Source of the DNA: Sphingobacterium sp. UBA4616 | Lineage (GTDB): Bacteria; Bacteroidota; Bacteroidia; Sphingobacteriales; Sphingobacteriaceae | Direction: 5' to 3' | Assembly (NCBI GenBank): GCA_002386525.1 | Contig: DGIS01000013.1 | Coordinates: 257,614 to 321,613, forward strand | Length of the DNA: 64,000 bases | Shown here: positions 25,606-35,369 of the stretch, piece by piece | Position numbering within the stretch: the stretch's first letter is position 1 | How the letters are laid out: every line of letters starts with the position of its first letter | The notes under the pieces: generated by a model | Told to the model about the DNA's origin: nothing | The model's database searches: none | What the model saw: only the letters and a program-made list of their open reading frames with translations | Position numbers and translations under genes: made by a program

Positions 25606-27285
25606 ATGAAAGTCAATTTCAAACTATTTATCCTCTTGTTGTTACTGATTGCGCCGCTTGGTATGTTTGCCCAGTCTGACACAACAAATTCGATGGAAGG
25701 AATCGAATTTACGGACGGCAGCATAAGTCCCGACTCCTTATCTTTTGAAGAATCGCCGGATACTGCTTCGGTCAAGGCTGATGTAAATCAGCCGACCACA
25801 GTGGCCGCTGCAGCGGCGACCAAGCCTGCAGCCGAAGGCAAAAAGTCGTTGTGGAGTATTTTCATAGCGGGACTAGTAGGCGGTTTTGCGGCGTTATTGA
25901 TGCCGTGTATTTTTCCGATGCTGCCTTTGACGGTGAGTTACTTTACCAAACAGTCGGGAAGTCGTGCAAATGGCATCAGTAAAGCCCTATTATATGGATT
26001 GTTTATTATAGTGATCTATGTGGCTTTGGGGATGCTCATCACGATCTCATTCGGCTCAGATGCCCTCAATGCGCTTTCGACCGACGGTATCTTCAATTTC
26101 ATCTTCTTTTTGTTATTGGTCGGGTTTGCGGCTTCTTTTTTTGGCGCATTTGAAATTACATTACCAAGTTCGTTTGTCAATAAAATGGATGCAAAATCAG
26201 ATAAAGGTGGTTTAGTGGGCTTATTCTTTATGGCTTTCAGCTTATCACTGGTCTCATTTTCTTGTACAGGACCGATTATAGGCACACTGCTGGTGGAGGC
26301 AGCCTCGAAAGGCGAAAGGCTAGGGCCAGCGATCGGTATGCTGGGATTCTCTATTGCCTTGGCGATTCCGTTTGGTTTGTTCGCCATGTTTCCTTCTATG
26401 CTTAAATCTTTACCTAAATCGGGTGGGTGGTTGAACAGTGTAAAAGTGGTACTTGGGTTTTTGGAACTCGCTTTAGCGTTGAAATTTTTATCCAATGTCG
26501 ATTTAGCTTACCACTGGAATTGGTTGGATAGAGAGGTGTTTCTGTCGCTTTGGATTGCTATCTTTACGCTAATGGGCTTATATTTAATTGGTAAGATCAA
26601 ATTCTCCCATGACAGTGATTTGAAATTCCTATCGGTTCCCCGGACTATTTTGGCTATTGTTGTATTTTCTTTTGTGGTGTATATGGTTCCAGGTTTGTGG
26701 GGTGCGCCTTTAAAATCGATTTCTGCTTTTTTACCACCATCGGCAACACAAGACTTTGATTTATCTTCGGGTGTAAGTACCGGGACTGCGCATTCGGACG
26801 GGAAAATTAAAAAATATGCTGAAATCTTTCATGAAAGGGGTACCCCGAAAGGATTTGATCCGTATTACGATTATGAACAGGCATTAGCGACGGCTAAAAA
26901 ATTAAATAAGCCGGTATTAATTGATTTTACGGGTTGGAACTGTGTTAATTGTCGTAAAATGGAAGCGAATGTTTGGACGGACAAAGCGGTAGCCAAATTG
27001 TTGAAGGAAGAGTTTGTTATGGCCGAACTTTTCGTTGACGATAAAACAGCATTGGCTGCAAACGAACAATTTGTTTCGAAATACAGTGGTAAAAAGATTA
27101 ATACAATCGGTAAGAAGAACAGCGATTTTCAAGCAGCTACATTCGATAGTAATTCGCAACCGCTGTATGTAATTGTCGATCCAACGGGCAAAAAACTGGT
27201 GCCTCAAAGTGGAGCCAACTATAATGTAGCGGAGTATAAAGCTTTCCTTCAAAGTGGTTTAGATGCCTTTAAACAAAAAAACTAA
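25606..27285 (+). CDS. dsbD: Thiol:disulfide interchange protein DsbD-like
   Basis: A 559-aa protein carrying electrons from cytoplasmic thioredoxin to the periplasm. The signal peptide ends near MFAQ. A Ser/Asp/Ala-rich linker follows, then an eight-helix CcdA-like domain with Cys in MPCIFPMLP (about 101) and SCTGPIIG (about 222). The C-terminal thioredoxin domain has a WNCVNCRK active site (C446/C449). The N-terminal DsbD-alpha immunoglobulin domain of E. coli is absent, as often in Bacteroidota. It is flanked by terminators and looks monocistronic. Confidence 0.9.
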   Translation: MKVNFKLFILLLLLIAPLGMFAQSDTTNSMEGIEFTDGSISPDSLSFEESPDTASVKADVNQPTTVAAAAATKPAAEGKKSLWSIFIAGLVGGFAALLMPCIFPMLPLTVSYFTKQSGSRANGISKALLYGLFIIVIYVALGMLITISFGSDALNALSTDGIFNFIFFLLLVGFAASFFGAFEITLPSSFVNKMDAKSDKGGLVGLFFMAFSLSLVSFSCTGPIIGTLLVEAASKGERLGPAIGMLGFSIALAIPFGLFAMFPSMLKSLPKSGGWLNSVKVVLGFLELALALKFLSNVDLAYHWNWLDREVFLSLWIAIFTLMGLYLIGKIKFSHDSDLKFLSVPRTILAIVVFSFVVYMVPGLWGAPLKSISAFLPPSATQDFDLSSGVSTGTAHSDGKIKKYAEIFHERGTPKGFDPYYDYEQALATAKKLNKPVLIDFTGWNCVNCRKMEANVWTDKAVAKLLKEEFVMAELFVDDKTALAANEQFVSKYSGKKINTIGKKNSDFQAATFDSNSQPLYVIVDPTGKKLVPQSGANYNVAEYKAFLQSGLDAFKQKN

Positions 27286-27306
27286 CCCTCCTCATATTCT
27301 AATTTT

Positions 27307-27342
27307 ATCCTCCTTGTTGTCATAGGCAAGGGGGATTTTTTG
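27307..27342 (+). terminator. Terminator after dsbD
   Basis: A 10-bp stem (atcctccttg / caagggggat, one G-U pair) with a T6 tail lies 22 nt after the dsbD stop. Confidence 0.8.
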
Positions 27343-27435
27343 TTGTTAATATTGACTAAAAAGTGGCTGGTTAGGGGCTATTCGAATGTGAAAAATGGGG
27401 CGGTTCTGCTGGGTTGCGGTGATGTAAGCTTTGGT

Positions 27436-27478
27436 CAAAAAAAGAATCCTTGTCCATTTGCATGGACAAGGATTCTTT
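27436..27478 (-). terminator. Terminator of the DUF5686 gene
   Basis: A perfect 17-bp stem (27441-27457 with 27462-27478) and loop ttgc, followed on the minus strand by a run of T. It lies 24 nt past the stop of the minus-strand gene. Confidence 0.92.
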
Positions 27479-27502
27479 GTATACGATAGATTATGGAAAC
27501 TA

Positions 27503-30100
27503 TTAGAAGTCAAATCTGACACGGGCACGAATTCCCCAAGCTGGTGCATCGACGTGATCAAGATAATTCAACCGTTTTACGTAGTCTACACGCAATATTT
27601 TGAAAATGTTGGAGAGACCGATACTGGCTTCCATATACGGTTGTGAGCCGAAGGTGTAAGAGCTTTGTACACCATCCGAATTGTGCTGCCAAGTAAATAC
27701 TTTCGAACCATAATTAGGGTCGTCAGGATTATTTTCTTTGCGCAGTCCACCGTAGACACCCTTGAAACTAAATACCTCCCGTAATTTAAGCCTTTTGATC
27801 AAAGGAATCTTATTCAAAAGAAAACCATTCATGTAGTACTGTACATTTAATGATGCGTTATGGTCACTGACAAACTCAAGGAAGTTCATCAGGTTATACG
27901 AATTCAATTGATAGGCATAAGTCTGGTTGGCGCGGTGAATTGTTAAGAAAGGGAATGGAATTTCTTTCCCTGCGATATAATTCCCCTCAGCTGTGACGTC
28001 TGCAAATCCAAACTGACTAAAATAGAAGCGCTTAAAGGCGCCAACATTGAAGTTGTGATAATTGTATTCACCTTTAGCCAGGCCTTTGATTCCCGCGGTA
28101 TAGTTGAATGTAAAGATCGGGTATTGATTGAAAATAGGTGTTCTATAAATCTTTCCTTGATAAAACTCTTCATGAGGGGCATATCTAAAATTAACGGACA
28201 ATTCTGTTGAATTCAATTCGTTAAATAACCTGCTCTCGTTATTGGCATCAATCATTTGGTAGGTTAAGCTTCCGGCTGGCGTTTGTCTGTTAATATTGAA
28301 AGCCGCTCCGACCGCCACGTGATTTAAAAATTCTTTTTTGTACTCTAAACCATAATTTGTCTCATAGATATATCGATCATTATCCCCACGTTTGAAAGAC
28401 AGTAAAAAGTTGTCTTCCTGAATAAACTCGAGCTTTTGCCCAGGAATCTTGGTGTCTTTTTTATAAGATGCCCTGATGTAGTGCATAGGAAAAGAATAGA
28501 CAGATTTGTTATTGAACGCATAGGTTCCACTGAAAAAATATTTCCATTTCTGGTCTTTAAATCCGTAAGCAGCATAAGTTTCAGCATAGAAACGCTTGCT
28601 CAGCGATTCCGTGGTACGGCCACCGACACGCAAACGGAAACCTTCTACGGGATTAAAACTATAGAACGTATTCACAGGACCGATTTCAACCGGACCAGCC
28701 TGTTTGTAACCGGAAAGTACCAGCGCGGCGATGTCCATGAATGTACGGAATGAAGGAATCTTTTGTAAGGTATCAATGTTATGATAGATGTTCAATTCGT
28801 TTTGCGCAAGGGCAAGTGGGCGCTGTGTTTCAAATAAAGTCTTCATTGCTTTCTTGTTTTCAACATTATAGGCGATTACCGTTGACGGACCATCATAGAT
28901 ACTGTCGGGTTGTTGTATGCCTACTTTATAATTGTTGTAATCCACTGTCCGGCTGCCGCGGATTCCCATACCTTTCTCCGTTAACGAAAAATCGATACCC
29001 AGCGTACTTGTTTTTAGGTAGAAGCGGCTTTTGCTATCTTTCTCAAATTTAAGTTGTATCTGAAGATCACGCACGAAATTTAAGTTGATATCATCAGCAA
29101 CCGTCATGTTGGCGCCCTGAACGGCATAGTTGCCATCCAATGTGACATAGAGTTGGCCTTTGAACAACATATCTGCTTTGTTGCGTGGAAAAAAGCTTAA
29201 TTCGACTACCCAGGGTTGTACAGTCTTTATGGTATCCGTAATGAAAAACTTATAAAAAGTGGGTGCTGAATTGGCAATCGGACTCAAAAACTGATTAGTA
29301 ACCAGGGAGATGTTGTTATCATAAATATCGACTTGTTCATAAAGTTTATTGAAGTAAGCTGTCAAACCATCGTTATCAATAAATTTAGGATCAAATTGTG
29401 CGCGCTGATCCCCAAGGATATACTGTTTAGTTTTGCTTGGGTCTTTACGATAATAGACCTTTGAGATCTTTTCCTCGATGAAAGCTGGCAAGACATATTT
29501 GTTGGCCGTTTTAGCCGAATCGTCTGTTTCGAAAAGAAATTGATAGTTTTTGAAGATCTTTTTATTGACAAATTTTTCCGAAAGATTACTTAATCCTAAG
29601 GACATTTTTTCATACTGGTCGTATTGCGCATATTGCTGACCTGCAAGTCTATTTTTTTCCTTATTCTCAATGACTTTTCGGATCAGTGCAACGGCAGGAT
29701 TATCTTTGTTGCTATATTTTTTCTTTTTGGCCTTGACAACAACTTCTTCCAGCATATTGTCCTGCTGATCCATTAAAATTTCTTTTGTTTGCGTTGCATC
29801 ATTCGTTACAAAAGCGTCTTTGCTGTCATAACCGATATAGCTTGCTCTAATTTTTACATAAGATGTCGGAAAGACGAGTTTAAATTCACCATTGGCGTTG
29901 GTCGATGTCGTGGTTCCGGCAGAAGCTGGAGCACCTACTACGGCGACGGTGGCGTAAGGTATAGGGCTCTTGGTCTTTGCGTCTCTAACGATACCCGTAA
30001 CAGTTTTATTTTGGGCAAGGGCCAAAGATACCGTTAGCACGAGTGTTATCGAAAAAAAGAATTTAGTTATGAAGGTCTTTGCGTCTATGTTAGCTCTCAT
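27503..30100 (-). CDS. DUF5686 / carboxypeptidase-regulatory-like outer membrane protein
   Basis: An 865-aa exported protein. The signal peptide ends near LALAQ. An N-terminal CarboxypepD_reg-like beta-sandwich (TVTGIVRDAKTKSPIPYATV, about 27-110) comes before a plug-like LEEVVVKAKKKKYSNKDNP segment, and a long C-terminal part rich in aromatic beta strands ends in F (RARVRFDF), as outer-membrane barrels do. This fits DUF5686 proteins, which are TonB-receptor-like but without a typical plug. Function is unknown. A TTG at 30127 extends the frame, but ATG 30100 directly precedes the signal peptide. Confidence 0.82.
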   Translation of the reverse strand: MRANIDAKTFITKFFFSITLVLTVSLALAQNKTVTGIVRDAKTKSPIPYATVAVVGAPASAGTTTSTNANGEFKLVFPTSYVKIRASYIGYDSKDAFVTNDATQTKEILMDQQDNMLEEVVVKAKKKKYSNKDNPAVALIRKVIENKEKNRLAGQQYAQYDQYEKMSLGLSNLSEKFVNKKIFKNYQFLFETDDSAKTANKYVLPAFIEEKISKVYYRKDPSKTKQYILGDQRAQFDPKFIDNDGLTAYFNKLYEQVDIYDNNISLVTNQFLSPIANSAPTFYKFFITDTIKTVQPWVVELSFFPRNKADMLFKGQLYVTLDGNYAVQGANMTVADDINLNFVRDLQIQLKFEKDSKSRFYLKTSTLGIDFSLTEKGMGIRGSRTVDYNNYKVGIQQPDSIYDGPSTVIAYNVENKKAMKTLFETQRPLALAQNELNIYHNIDTLQKIPSFRTFMDIAALVLSGYKQAGPVEIGPVNTFYSFNPVEGFRLRVGGRTTESLSKRFYAETYAAYGFKDQKWKYFFSGTYAFNNKSVYSFPMHYIRASYKKDTKIPGQKLEFIQEDNFLLSFKRGDNDRYIYETNYGLEYKKEFLNHVAVGAAFNINRQTPAGSLTYQMIDANNESRLFNELNSTELSVNFRYAPHEEFYQGKIYRTPIFNQYPIFTFNYTAGIKGLAKGEYNYHNFNVGAFKRFYFSQFGFADVTAEGNYIAGKEIPFPFLTIHRANQTYAYQLNSYNLMNFLEFVSDHNASLNVQYYMNGFLLNKIPLIKRLKLREVFSFKGVYGGLRKENNPDDPNYGSKVFTWQHNSDGVQSSYTFGSQPYMEASIGLSNIFKILRVDYVKRLNYLDHVDAPAWGIRARVRFDF

Positions 30101-30401
30101 TATATTGCTATAATCTTGAAAATTCAAAATTGTTTTCTTGTTCCAACTTTATTTTTGACTTTATAGGTATTAAAATCAAAAAATCAGTGAACAAAGGAAA
30201 TAAAAAATTAAGAATAATTAAAATTTTATTGTAATATAATAGCAGTGACCAGTTGCGTACTTTTTTGGTGTAAAATATTGTTTACTAAATGTTTATATCA
30301 AATTATTGATTTAGGGTACTAATTTTAATACTAGATTTTGACTTGGCGATGATTTTCCGCTGTCTTATTTATTGACTTTTGTAACGATATAGTCAGTCCT
30401 A

Positions 30402-32081
30402 TCAAAAATCTGGTTCAATTTCGAAGGTCATTTCTTGCTTTGAACTGGGATGAATAAAAGTAATAGAAGCAGCGTGTAAATGTAGTCTATTGGCTTTTCT
30501 ACCATACAGATCGTCGCCAACGATAGGCGTGTTTAATCCCTTTGGGTGCACAGCATGCATGCGAAGTTGGTGGGTTCGGCCTGTCAGCGGATAGAATCTA
30601 ACTCTTGTCTGGTTATTTTCGACGGCCATTTTTTCCCATTTTGTCTGTGCCGGTTTGCCGTAGGTATAGCAGACCATTTGTCGGGGCCTATCCTCTAAGT
30701 CAACGCGCAGGGGTAGATCGATTAAACCCGAATTCGCTTCGATAATGCCATCGAGCAAAGCAATATATGTTTTCTTGATGGTGTGCTGTATAAATTGATC
30801 TTGAATGAATTTATGGGACGCTTTGTTTTTGGCAACAATCAGCAGGCCGGATGTGGACATATCCAAGCGGTGGATAATAATCGGACCTGCTTCAGGATAG
30901 CGTTGGAGAACGCGATTGTAGACTGAATCCTTAACATATATGCCAGGTACAGACAGAAATTCAGCGGGTTTATTGATAATGATGATATCTTCATCTTCGT
31001 AAATTTGAGGAAGTTCTATCGCCAATGTAGTTTCCTGCTGCATGGGATTAGGATCTACGACCAAGCCTTCGAGCATATATCCTAAAATTGGTTCACATTT
31101 TTTGCGGCAGGCAGGGTAGTAGTTTTTGTGTCTGCGTATTTCGGAGGCAGGGGAACAGCCCCACCAAAATTCGGCTAAGGCGACCGGTGTCATCTTGTTT
31201 TCATAGGCATATTGCAAAAGCTTAGGTGCGGCACATTCTCCGGACCCAGCTGGGGGCGTTGTGTTGTCAAAATCTTGGAACACATCCACTACATTTTTGT
31301 ATTGTCCTTTTGCATTGCGAAAATTATATTGTTCAAAAAGTTGCTTTTGAAGGTTGCCCGAGCGTATTTTTCGCTCTTCTTTAAGCGACGTAATCGTCGA
31401 TAGCAATTCTTGCAGGTGATCGCTTTCCTGTTTCATGGCGATATGCATTTCATACTGAAAGCGCTGAAGCTGTTGTTTGTCTTTTAAACTCTGGCGCTGC
31501 ATATCTTCCATGAGTAATGCATAATCTGCATCCGATAAACTGGACTTTAATAGCGTACGTGTTTCCTTTCGATTCTTCTTTTGCGCCTTCAATTTTAATT
31601 TAAGAGCGTCAAGTGACTCCCCCCATTCACTTTTTAACAGGTCGAGGTTACGCTTGGCATTTTCCAGCTCGGCACTTGTTTCGAGGTTTTCAATTTTTCG
31701 GTTCAGCGCATTAAGATGTACTTCTTCGTTTAGAAAAAAGCTATTATCTTCGAGCATATCGAAAATTGGCGGTACAAAATGCTGGTTTTTATTGCTTCCC
31801 GCCAACTTACCGGAAGCAGCGGCGAGATAACCAAGTTCTTCGTCCTGGTTTTTAACCACCAAAACGCCAAACATTTTTCCAATGGGAAGTCCCTCTCCAG
31901 TGCTATCCAAGCCAAAATTGTGTGTCCATTCGTTCTGCTTTTCAATGTAATGTTGAAGTTCTTGCGCCGCCATTGCGACAAGAGGGTGTGGCTCATAACA
32001 AAACGGAAAGGTAAATCGTGCCGGAAGTTCGATTGTTGAAATATCCTGTTTGAATGTGTGAAAATAAGTGTTGTTTTCCAT
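30402..32081 (-). CDS. RluA-family RNA pseudouridine synthase with long N-terminal domain
   Basis: A 559-aa protein. The C-terminal 215 residues are an RluA-type pseudouridine synthase with catalytic Asp in IIHRLDMSTSGLL (about 403-408) and the terminal RTHQLRMHAVHPKG motif. The N-terminal half carries a long charged coiled coil (about 110-265), then a conserved GECAAPKLLQYA and YYPACRKKCEPIL segment that may bind metal. Similar long forms occur in gammaproteobacteria. The RNA target (23S or tRNA) is not known. Confidence 0.87.
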   Translation of the reverse strand: MENNTYFHTFKQDISTIELPARFTFPFCYEPHPLVAMAAQELQHYIEKQNEWTHNFGLDSTGEGLPIGKMFGVLVVKNQDEELGYLAAASGKLAGSNKNQHFVPPIFDMLEDNSFFLNEEVHLNALNRKIENLETSAELENAKRNLDLLKSEWGESLDALKLKLKAQKKNRKETRTLLKSSLSDADYALLMEDMQRQSLKDKQQLQRFQYEMHIAMKQESDHLQELLSTITSLKEERKIRSGNLQKQLFEQYNFRNAKGQYKNVVDVFQDFDNTTPPAGSGECAAPKLLQYAYENKMTPVALAEFWWGCSPASEIRRHKNYYPACRKKCEPILGYMLEGLVVDPNPMQQETTLAIELPQIYEDEDIIIINKPAEFLSVPGIYVKDSVYNRVLQRYPEAGPIIIHRLDMSTSGLLIVAKNKASHKFIQDQFIQHTIKKTYIALLDGIIEANSGLIDLPLRVDLEDRPRQMVCYTYGKPAQTKWEKMAVENNQTRVRFYPLTGRTHQLRMHAVHPKGLNTPIVGDDLYGRKANRLHLHAASITFIHPSSKQEMTFEIEPDF

Positions 32082-32212
32082 TTGGTCTGGGGCGTTTCCT
32101 CAAAATAAATATGTCGGCAAAAATACAACATTATGTCTTAAATAATTGCTTGATCGTTTTTTTATGTCAATAGGGGATGCGATAATTTGTTCAAATTTGG
32201 CGCCTGTATTTT

Positions 32213-32243
32213 TTGTTTTTATCGCATTGTTTCGGTAAATTTA
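32213..32243 (+). promoter_or_regulatory. dps promoter
   Basis: TTG (32213-32215), 20 nt, TAaaTTTA (32236-32243; last base differs from TAnnTTTG). Transcription would start about 35 nt before the ATG. Confidence 0.6.
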
Positions 32244-32285
32244 ATCAAGCAATTAAAACATATTAGTTAACAAAAAAAATACAGA

Positions 32286-32759
32286 ATGAAAACTTCAATT
32301 GGAATTAAAGATGCCGACTTGAAAAAAGTCGCCAAGTTGCTAAATGTGCTTTTGGCAGATGAACATGTTGTCTATATGAAGACACGTAATGCGCATTGGA
32401 ATGTGGAGGGCGCGGATTTTCATGCTGCTCATCTATTTTTGGAATCGCAATACGATGAACTTGCTGAAGTAATCGATGAGGTTGCAGAGCGTGTGCGTAC
32501 ACTGGGGCATTATGCCGTTGGCACCTTTGACAAATATTTAAAGTTGACCCGTTTAACGGAGTCTACTTCCGAAAAGACAGATAGCCTTTCCTATTATAAG
32601 GAACTGTTAGCTGATCATGAAGCAATTGCGATGTCGATTCGTGCTGATCTTGCGGCAGTTGAACAGACCGCAGACAATGGTACGGAGGACTTTTTGGTTG
32701 GTTTGCTGGAAAAGCATGAAAAAATGGCTTGGATGCTGCGTGCACATTTTGTGAAATAG
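32286..32759 (+). CDS. dps: Dps-family ferritin-like DNA-binding protein
   Basis: A 157-aa four-helix ferritin-like protein that forms a dodecamer, oxidises Fe(II) with peroxide and protects DNA. The inter-subunit ferroxidase residues are visible: TRNAHWNVEG, FHAAH, and YDELAEVIDEVAERVRTLG. The N-terminus is short, with one Lys-rich patch. In Bacteroidota Dps is often under OxyR, and an oxyR homologue is present 18 kb away; that link is inference. Its own terminator follows. Confidence 0.93.
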   Translation: MKTSIGIKDADLKKVAKLLNVLLADEHVVYMKTRNAHWNVEGADFHAAHLFLESQYDELAEVIDEVAERVRTLGHYAVGTFDKYLKLTRLTESTSEKTDSLSYYKELLADHEAIAMSIRADLAAVEQTADNGTEDFLVGLLEKHEKMAWMLRAHFVK

Positions 32760-32787
32760 GCTGTAGTCACTTTACTACAATTCGTAT

Positions 32788-32826
32788 AAAAAATCCTGCT
32801 TACAAGAAATTGGCGGGATTTTTTTT
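32788..32826 (+). terminator. Terminator after dps
   Basis: A 12-bp stem (aaaaaatcctgc / gcgggatttttt, one G-U pair) with a 13-nt loop and a T8 tail. Confidence 0.88.
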
Positions 32827-32907
32827 GTGTTTTGTTGTCGACACAGGATTAATTTTCTATCTTAAAGAGGAATTAAGCCTTCAGAAACTTTTTAATATAT
32901 TACAACT

Positions 32908-35367
32908 ATGCTTGAAGACGACAACCTAAATCAAACCACACTAAATGAGGAGGAAAATGATGGTACTTTGGAGAGTATGCATCATGTGAATAATCCAGTA
33001 TTGGATCTACCTAAAATTGAGAAAAAATACCTAGAAACCATAGTTGACCATAGTCAGAATGATAAATCTTATTATTTTTCCGACAGCAAAGCGAAGGTAG
33101 AAATTAAGATTGTAACCGACGAGATCGTACGGGTACGGCTCGCGCCTGAAGGAACTTTTTTGGAAGACTTCTCTTACGCGTTAGCCAAAAAAGATCACCG
33201 TGTAAGCATACACCAATGTAAGGAAGAGACAGACCATTATTTAGTCCACACGAACACCATTTCCTGTAAGATCAATAAAAGCGACTTTTTAATTTCTTTT
33301 TCGGATCGTTCCGGTAAGCTGTTTAACGCCGATCTGGCACCAATGCATTGGGAGGAAAACCCAGATTTTGGAGGCTACTATGTATATAGTACCAAAGTGG
33401 CCTTTGCAAATGAAGCTTTTTATGGTCTAGGTGATAAGGCCACCAAATTGAATCTGAGAGGTAAAAGACTTAAAAACTGGAATTCAGATACTTATGCTTT
33501 TGCTTACGATCAGGACCCACTTTATAAAACTATTCCGTTTTATATTGGTTTAAAAGATGGGGAAGCTTACGGAATATTTTTTGACAATACGTTTAAAACA
33601 TATTTTGATTTTGCTGCCGAAGACCCGGGGAAAACGAGCTTTTGGTCGGAAGGTGGAGAGCTGCAGTACTATTATATTCATGGTCCGCGTATCATTGATG
33701 TTATCCGTCGTTACCATACATTGACTGGCACACATTATCTGCCACCATTATGGGCAATCGGCTATCATCAGTGTCGCTGGAGTTATTATCCAGAAGCCAA
33801 TGTGCGTAAGGTCGCTAAAGAATTTAGAAAGCGGCAGATTCCATGTGACGCCATTTATCTTGATATCGACTATATGGAAGGGTATCGCTGTTTTACATGG
33901 AATAAGCAGTATTTTTCAAATCCAAAAAGTATGATTAGTGATTTGGCAAATGATGGCTTTAAAACCGTAGTGATGATCGATCCAGGAATTAAGGTCGATG
34001 AGAACTATTGGGTGTTCAGAGAAGGGAAGGAGAACCGGTATTTCTGTCGCCGAGGAGATGATTATTTTATGGAAGGATTTGTTTGGCCAGGACGCTGTCA
34101 ATTTCCTGATTTTACCAATCCGGAGGTTCGGCAATGGTGGGGTACATTGTATCAGGGCCTTGTGGAAGATGGCGTTGCAGGTTTCTGGAACGATATGAAT
34201 GAACCGGCTGTATTTGGTCGGGGAACATTTCCAGATGACGTACGCCATCAATACGACGGCCATCGGGGGTCGCATCGTAAAGCACATAATATTTATGGTA
34301 TGCAGATGGTGCGCGCAACGTATGATGGTTTAAAGAAATTGTATAAAAACAAGCGCCCATTTACCATTACCCGAGCGGCTTATGCCGGTACACAGCGTTA
34401 TTCTTCGGTTTGGACAGGTGATAATCTGGCTAGTTGGGAACACCTCAAATTAGGAACCTTACAGTTGCAGCGATTGTCAACTTCCGGAATGTCCTTTTGT
34501 GGGACGGATATTGGTGGATTCACAGGCGAACCAGACGGAGAATTGTTTACTCGATGGATGCAATTTGGTGTTTTCTCGCCGTTTATGCGTGTGCATTCCG
34601 CTGGCGATACGCGGGATCGCGAGCCGTGGAGTTTTGGGGAGGACTGGGAGCAGATTAACCGGAAATTTATTGAACTCCGTTACCAGCTGTTGCCGTATAT
34701 CTATACGTGCTTTTGGGAGCAGACAAAATATGGTTATCCAATACTGCGTCCAATTTCTATGGTTGAGCAACATATACCAACAAACTGGCAGCGTGAAGAA
34801 GAATTCTGTTTTGGAGATAAAATATTGGTATCCCCGGTCTTGCAGCCGGGACAAAAGAGTAAAATTGTCTATTTGCCGGAAGGTTGTTGGTACTATTATT
34901 TCAACAACGAAATCTATGCCGGAGGTAAAGAACATACAGTCGCTACGCCGATCGACGAAATGCCGATCTTCATTCGTGGGGGATCTGTGATTCCGGAATA
35001 TCCAGTGATGCAATATACTGGTGAAAAGAAAATTGAAGAGCTGCAGCTCAATGTTTACTTCGCTGATGGTGTGACGCGTTCGTATGTGTATTCAGACCAC
35101 GGCGACACTTTTGCTTATGAGCAGGATATTTATCTCGAAAAATGCTTTACGGTATCCGGACTCAACGATTCTTTATCGATCAAGCAAACCAGAGATGGTT
35201 TGTTTACCGAACGGTACGAAGAATATAAATTACAGTTAATTGGCTTGCCATTCCGTATTAAGAAAGTTAAGACGGATGGAATAGACACAAAAGTACAACA
35301 AGATGAAAAGGGGCGATATTGGATTAATGTCGCACGTGAATTTGATAATATATTGATAGAAGGTTAA
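32908..35367 (+). CDS. Glycoside hydrolase family 31 (alpha-glucosidase-like)
   Basis: An 819-aa, apparently cytoplasmic GH31 enzyme (no signal peptide). N-terminal beta-sandwich with FYGLGDKATKLNLRG; a (beta/alpha)8 barrel with nucleophile Asp in FWNDMNEPAVFG (about 429) and acid/base Asp in VWTGDNLASW (about 503); and C-terminal beta domains. It releases terminal alpha-glucose from maltodextrins or glycogen. As first gene of the glg cluster, 2 nt before glgB, it probably trims or recycles glucan. Confidence 0.93.
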   Translation: MLEDDNLNQTTLNEEENDGTLESMHHVNNPVLDLPKIEKKYLETIVDHSQNDKSYYFSDSKAKVEIKIVTDEIVRVRLAPEGTFLEDFSYALAKKDHRVSIHQCKEETDHYLVHTNTISCKINKSDFLISFSDRSGKLFNADLAPMHWEENPDFGGYYVYSTKVAFANEAFYGLGDKATKLNLRGKRLKNWNSDTYAFAYDQDPLYKTIPFYIGLKDGEAYGIFFDNTFKTYFDFAAEDPGKTSFWSEGGELQYYYIHGPRIIDVIRRYHTLTGTHYLPPLWAIGYHQCRWSYYPEANVRKVAKEFRKRQIPCDAIYLDIDYMEGYRCFTWNKQYFSNPKSMISDLANDGFKTVVMIDPGIKVDENYWVFREGKENRYFCRRGDDYFMEGFVWPGRCQFPDFTNPEVRQWWGTLYQGLVEDGVAGFWNDMNEPAVFGRGTFPDDVRHQYDGHRGSHRKAHNIYGMQMVRATYDGLKKLYKNKRPFTITRAAYAGTQRYSSVWTGDNLASWEHLKLGTLQLQRLSTSGMSFCGTDIGGFTGEPDGELFTRWMQFGVFSPFMRVHSAGDTRDREPWSFGEDWEQINRKFIELRYQLLPYIYTCFWEQTKYGYPILRPISMVEQHIPTNWQREEEFCFGDKILVSPVLQPGQKSKIVYLPEGCWYYYFNNEIYAGGKEHTVATPIDEMPIFIRGGSVIPEYPVMQYTGEKKIEELQLNVYFADGVTRSYVYSDHGDTFAYEQDIYLEKCFTVSGLNDSLSIKQTRDGLFTERYEEYKLQLIGLPFRIKKVKTDGIDTKVQQDEKGRYWINVAREFDNILIEG

Positions 35368-35369
35368 AC

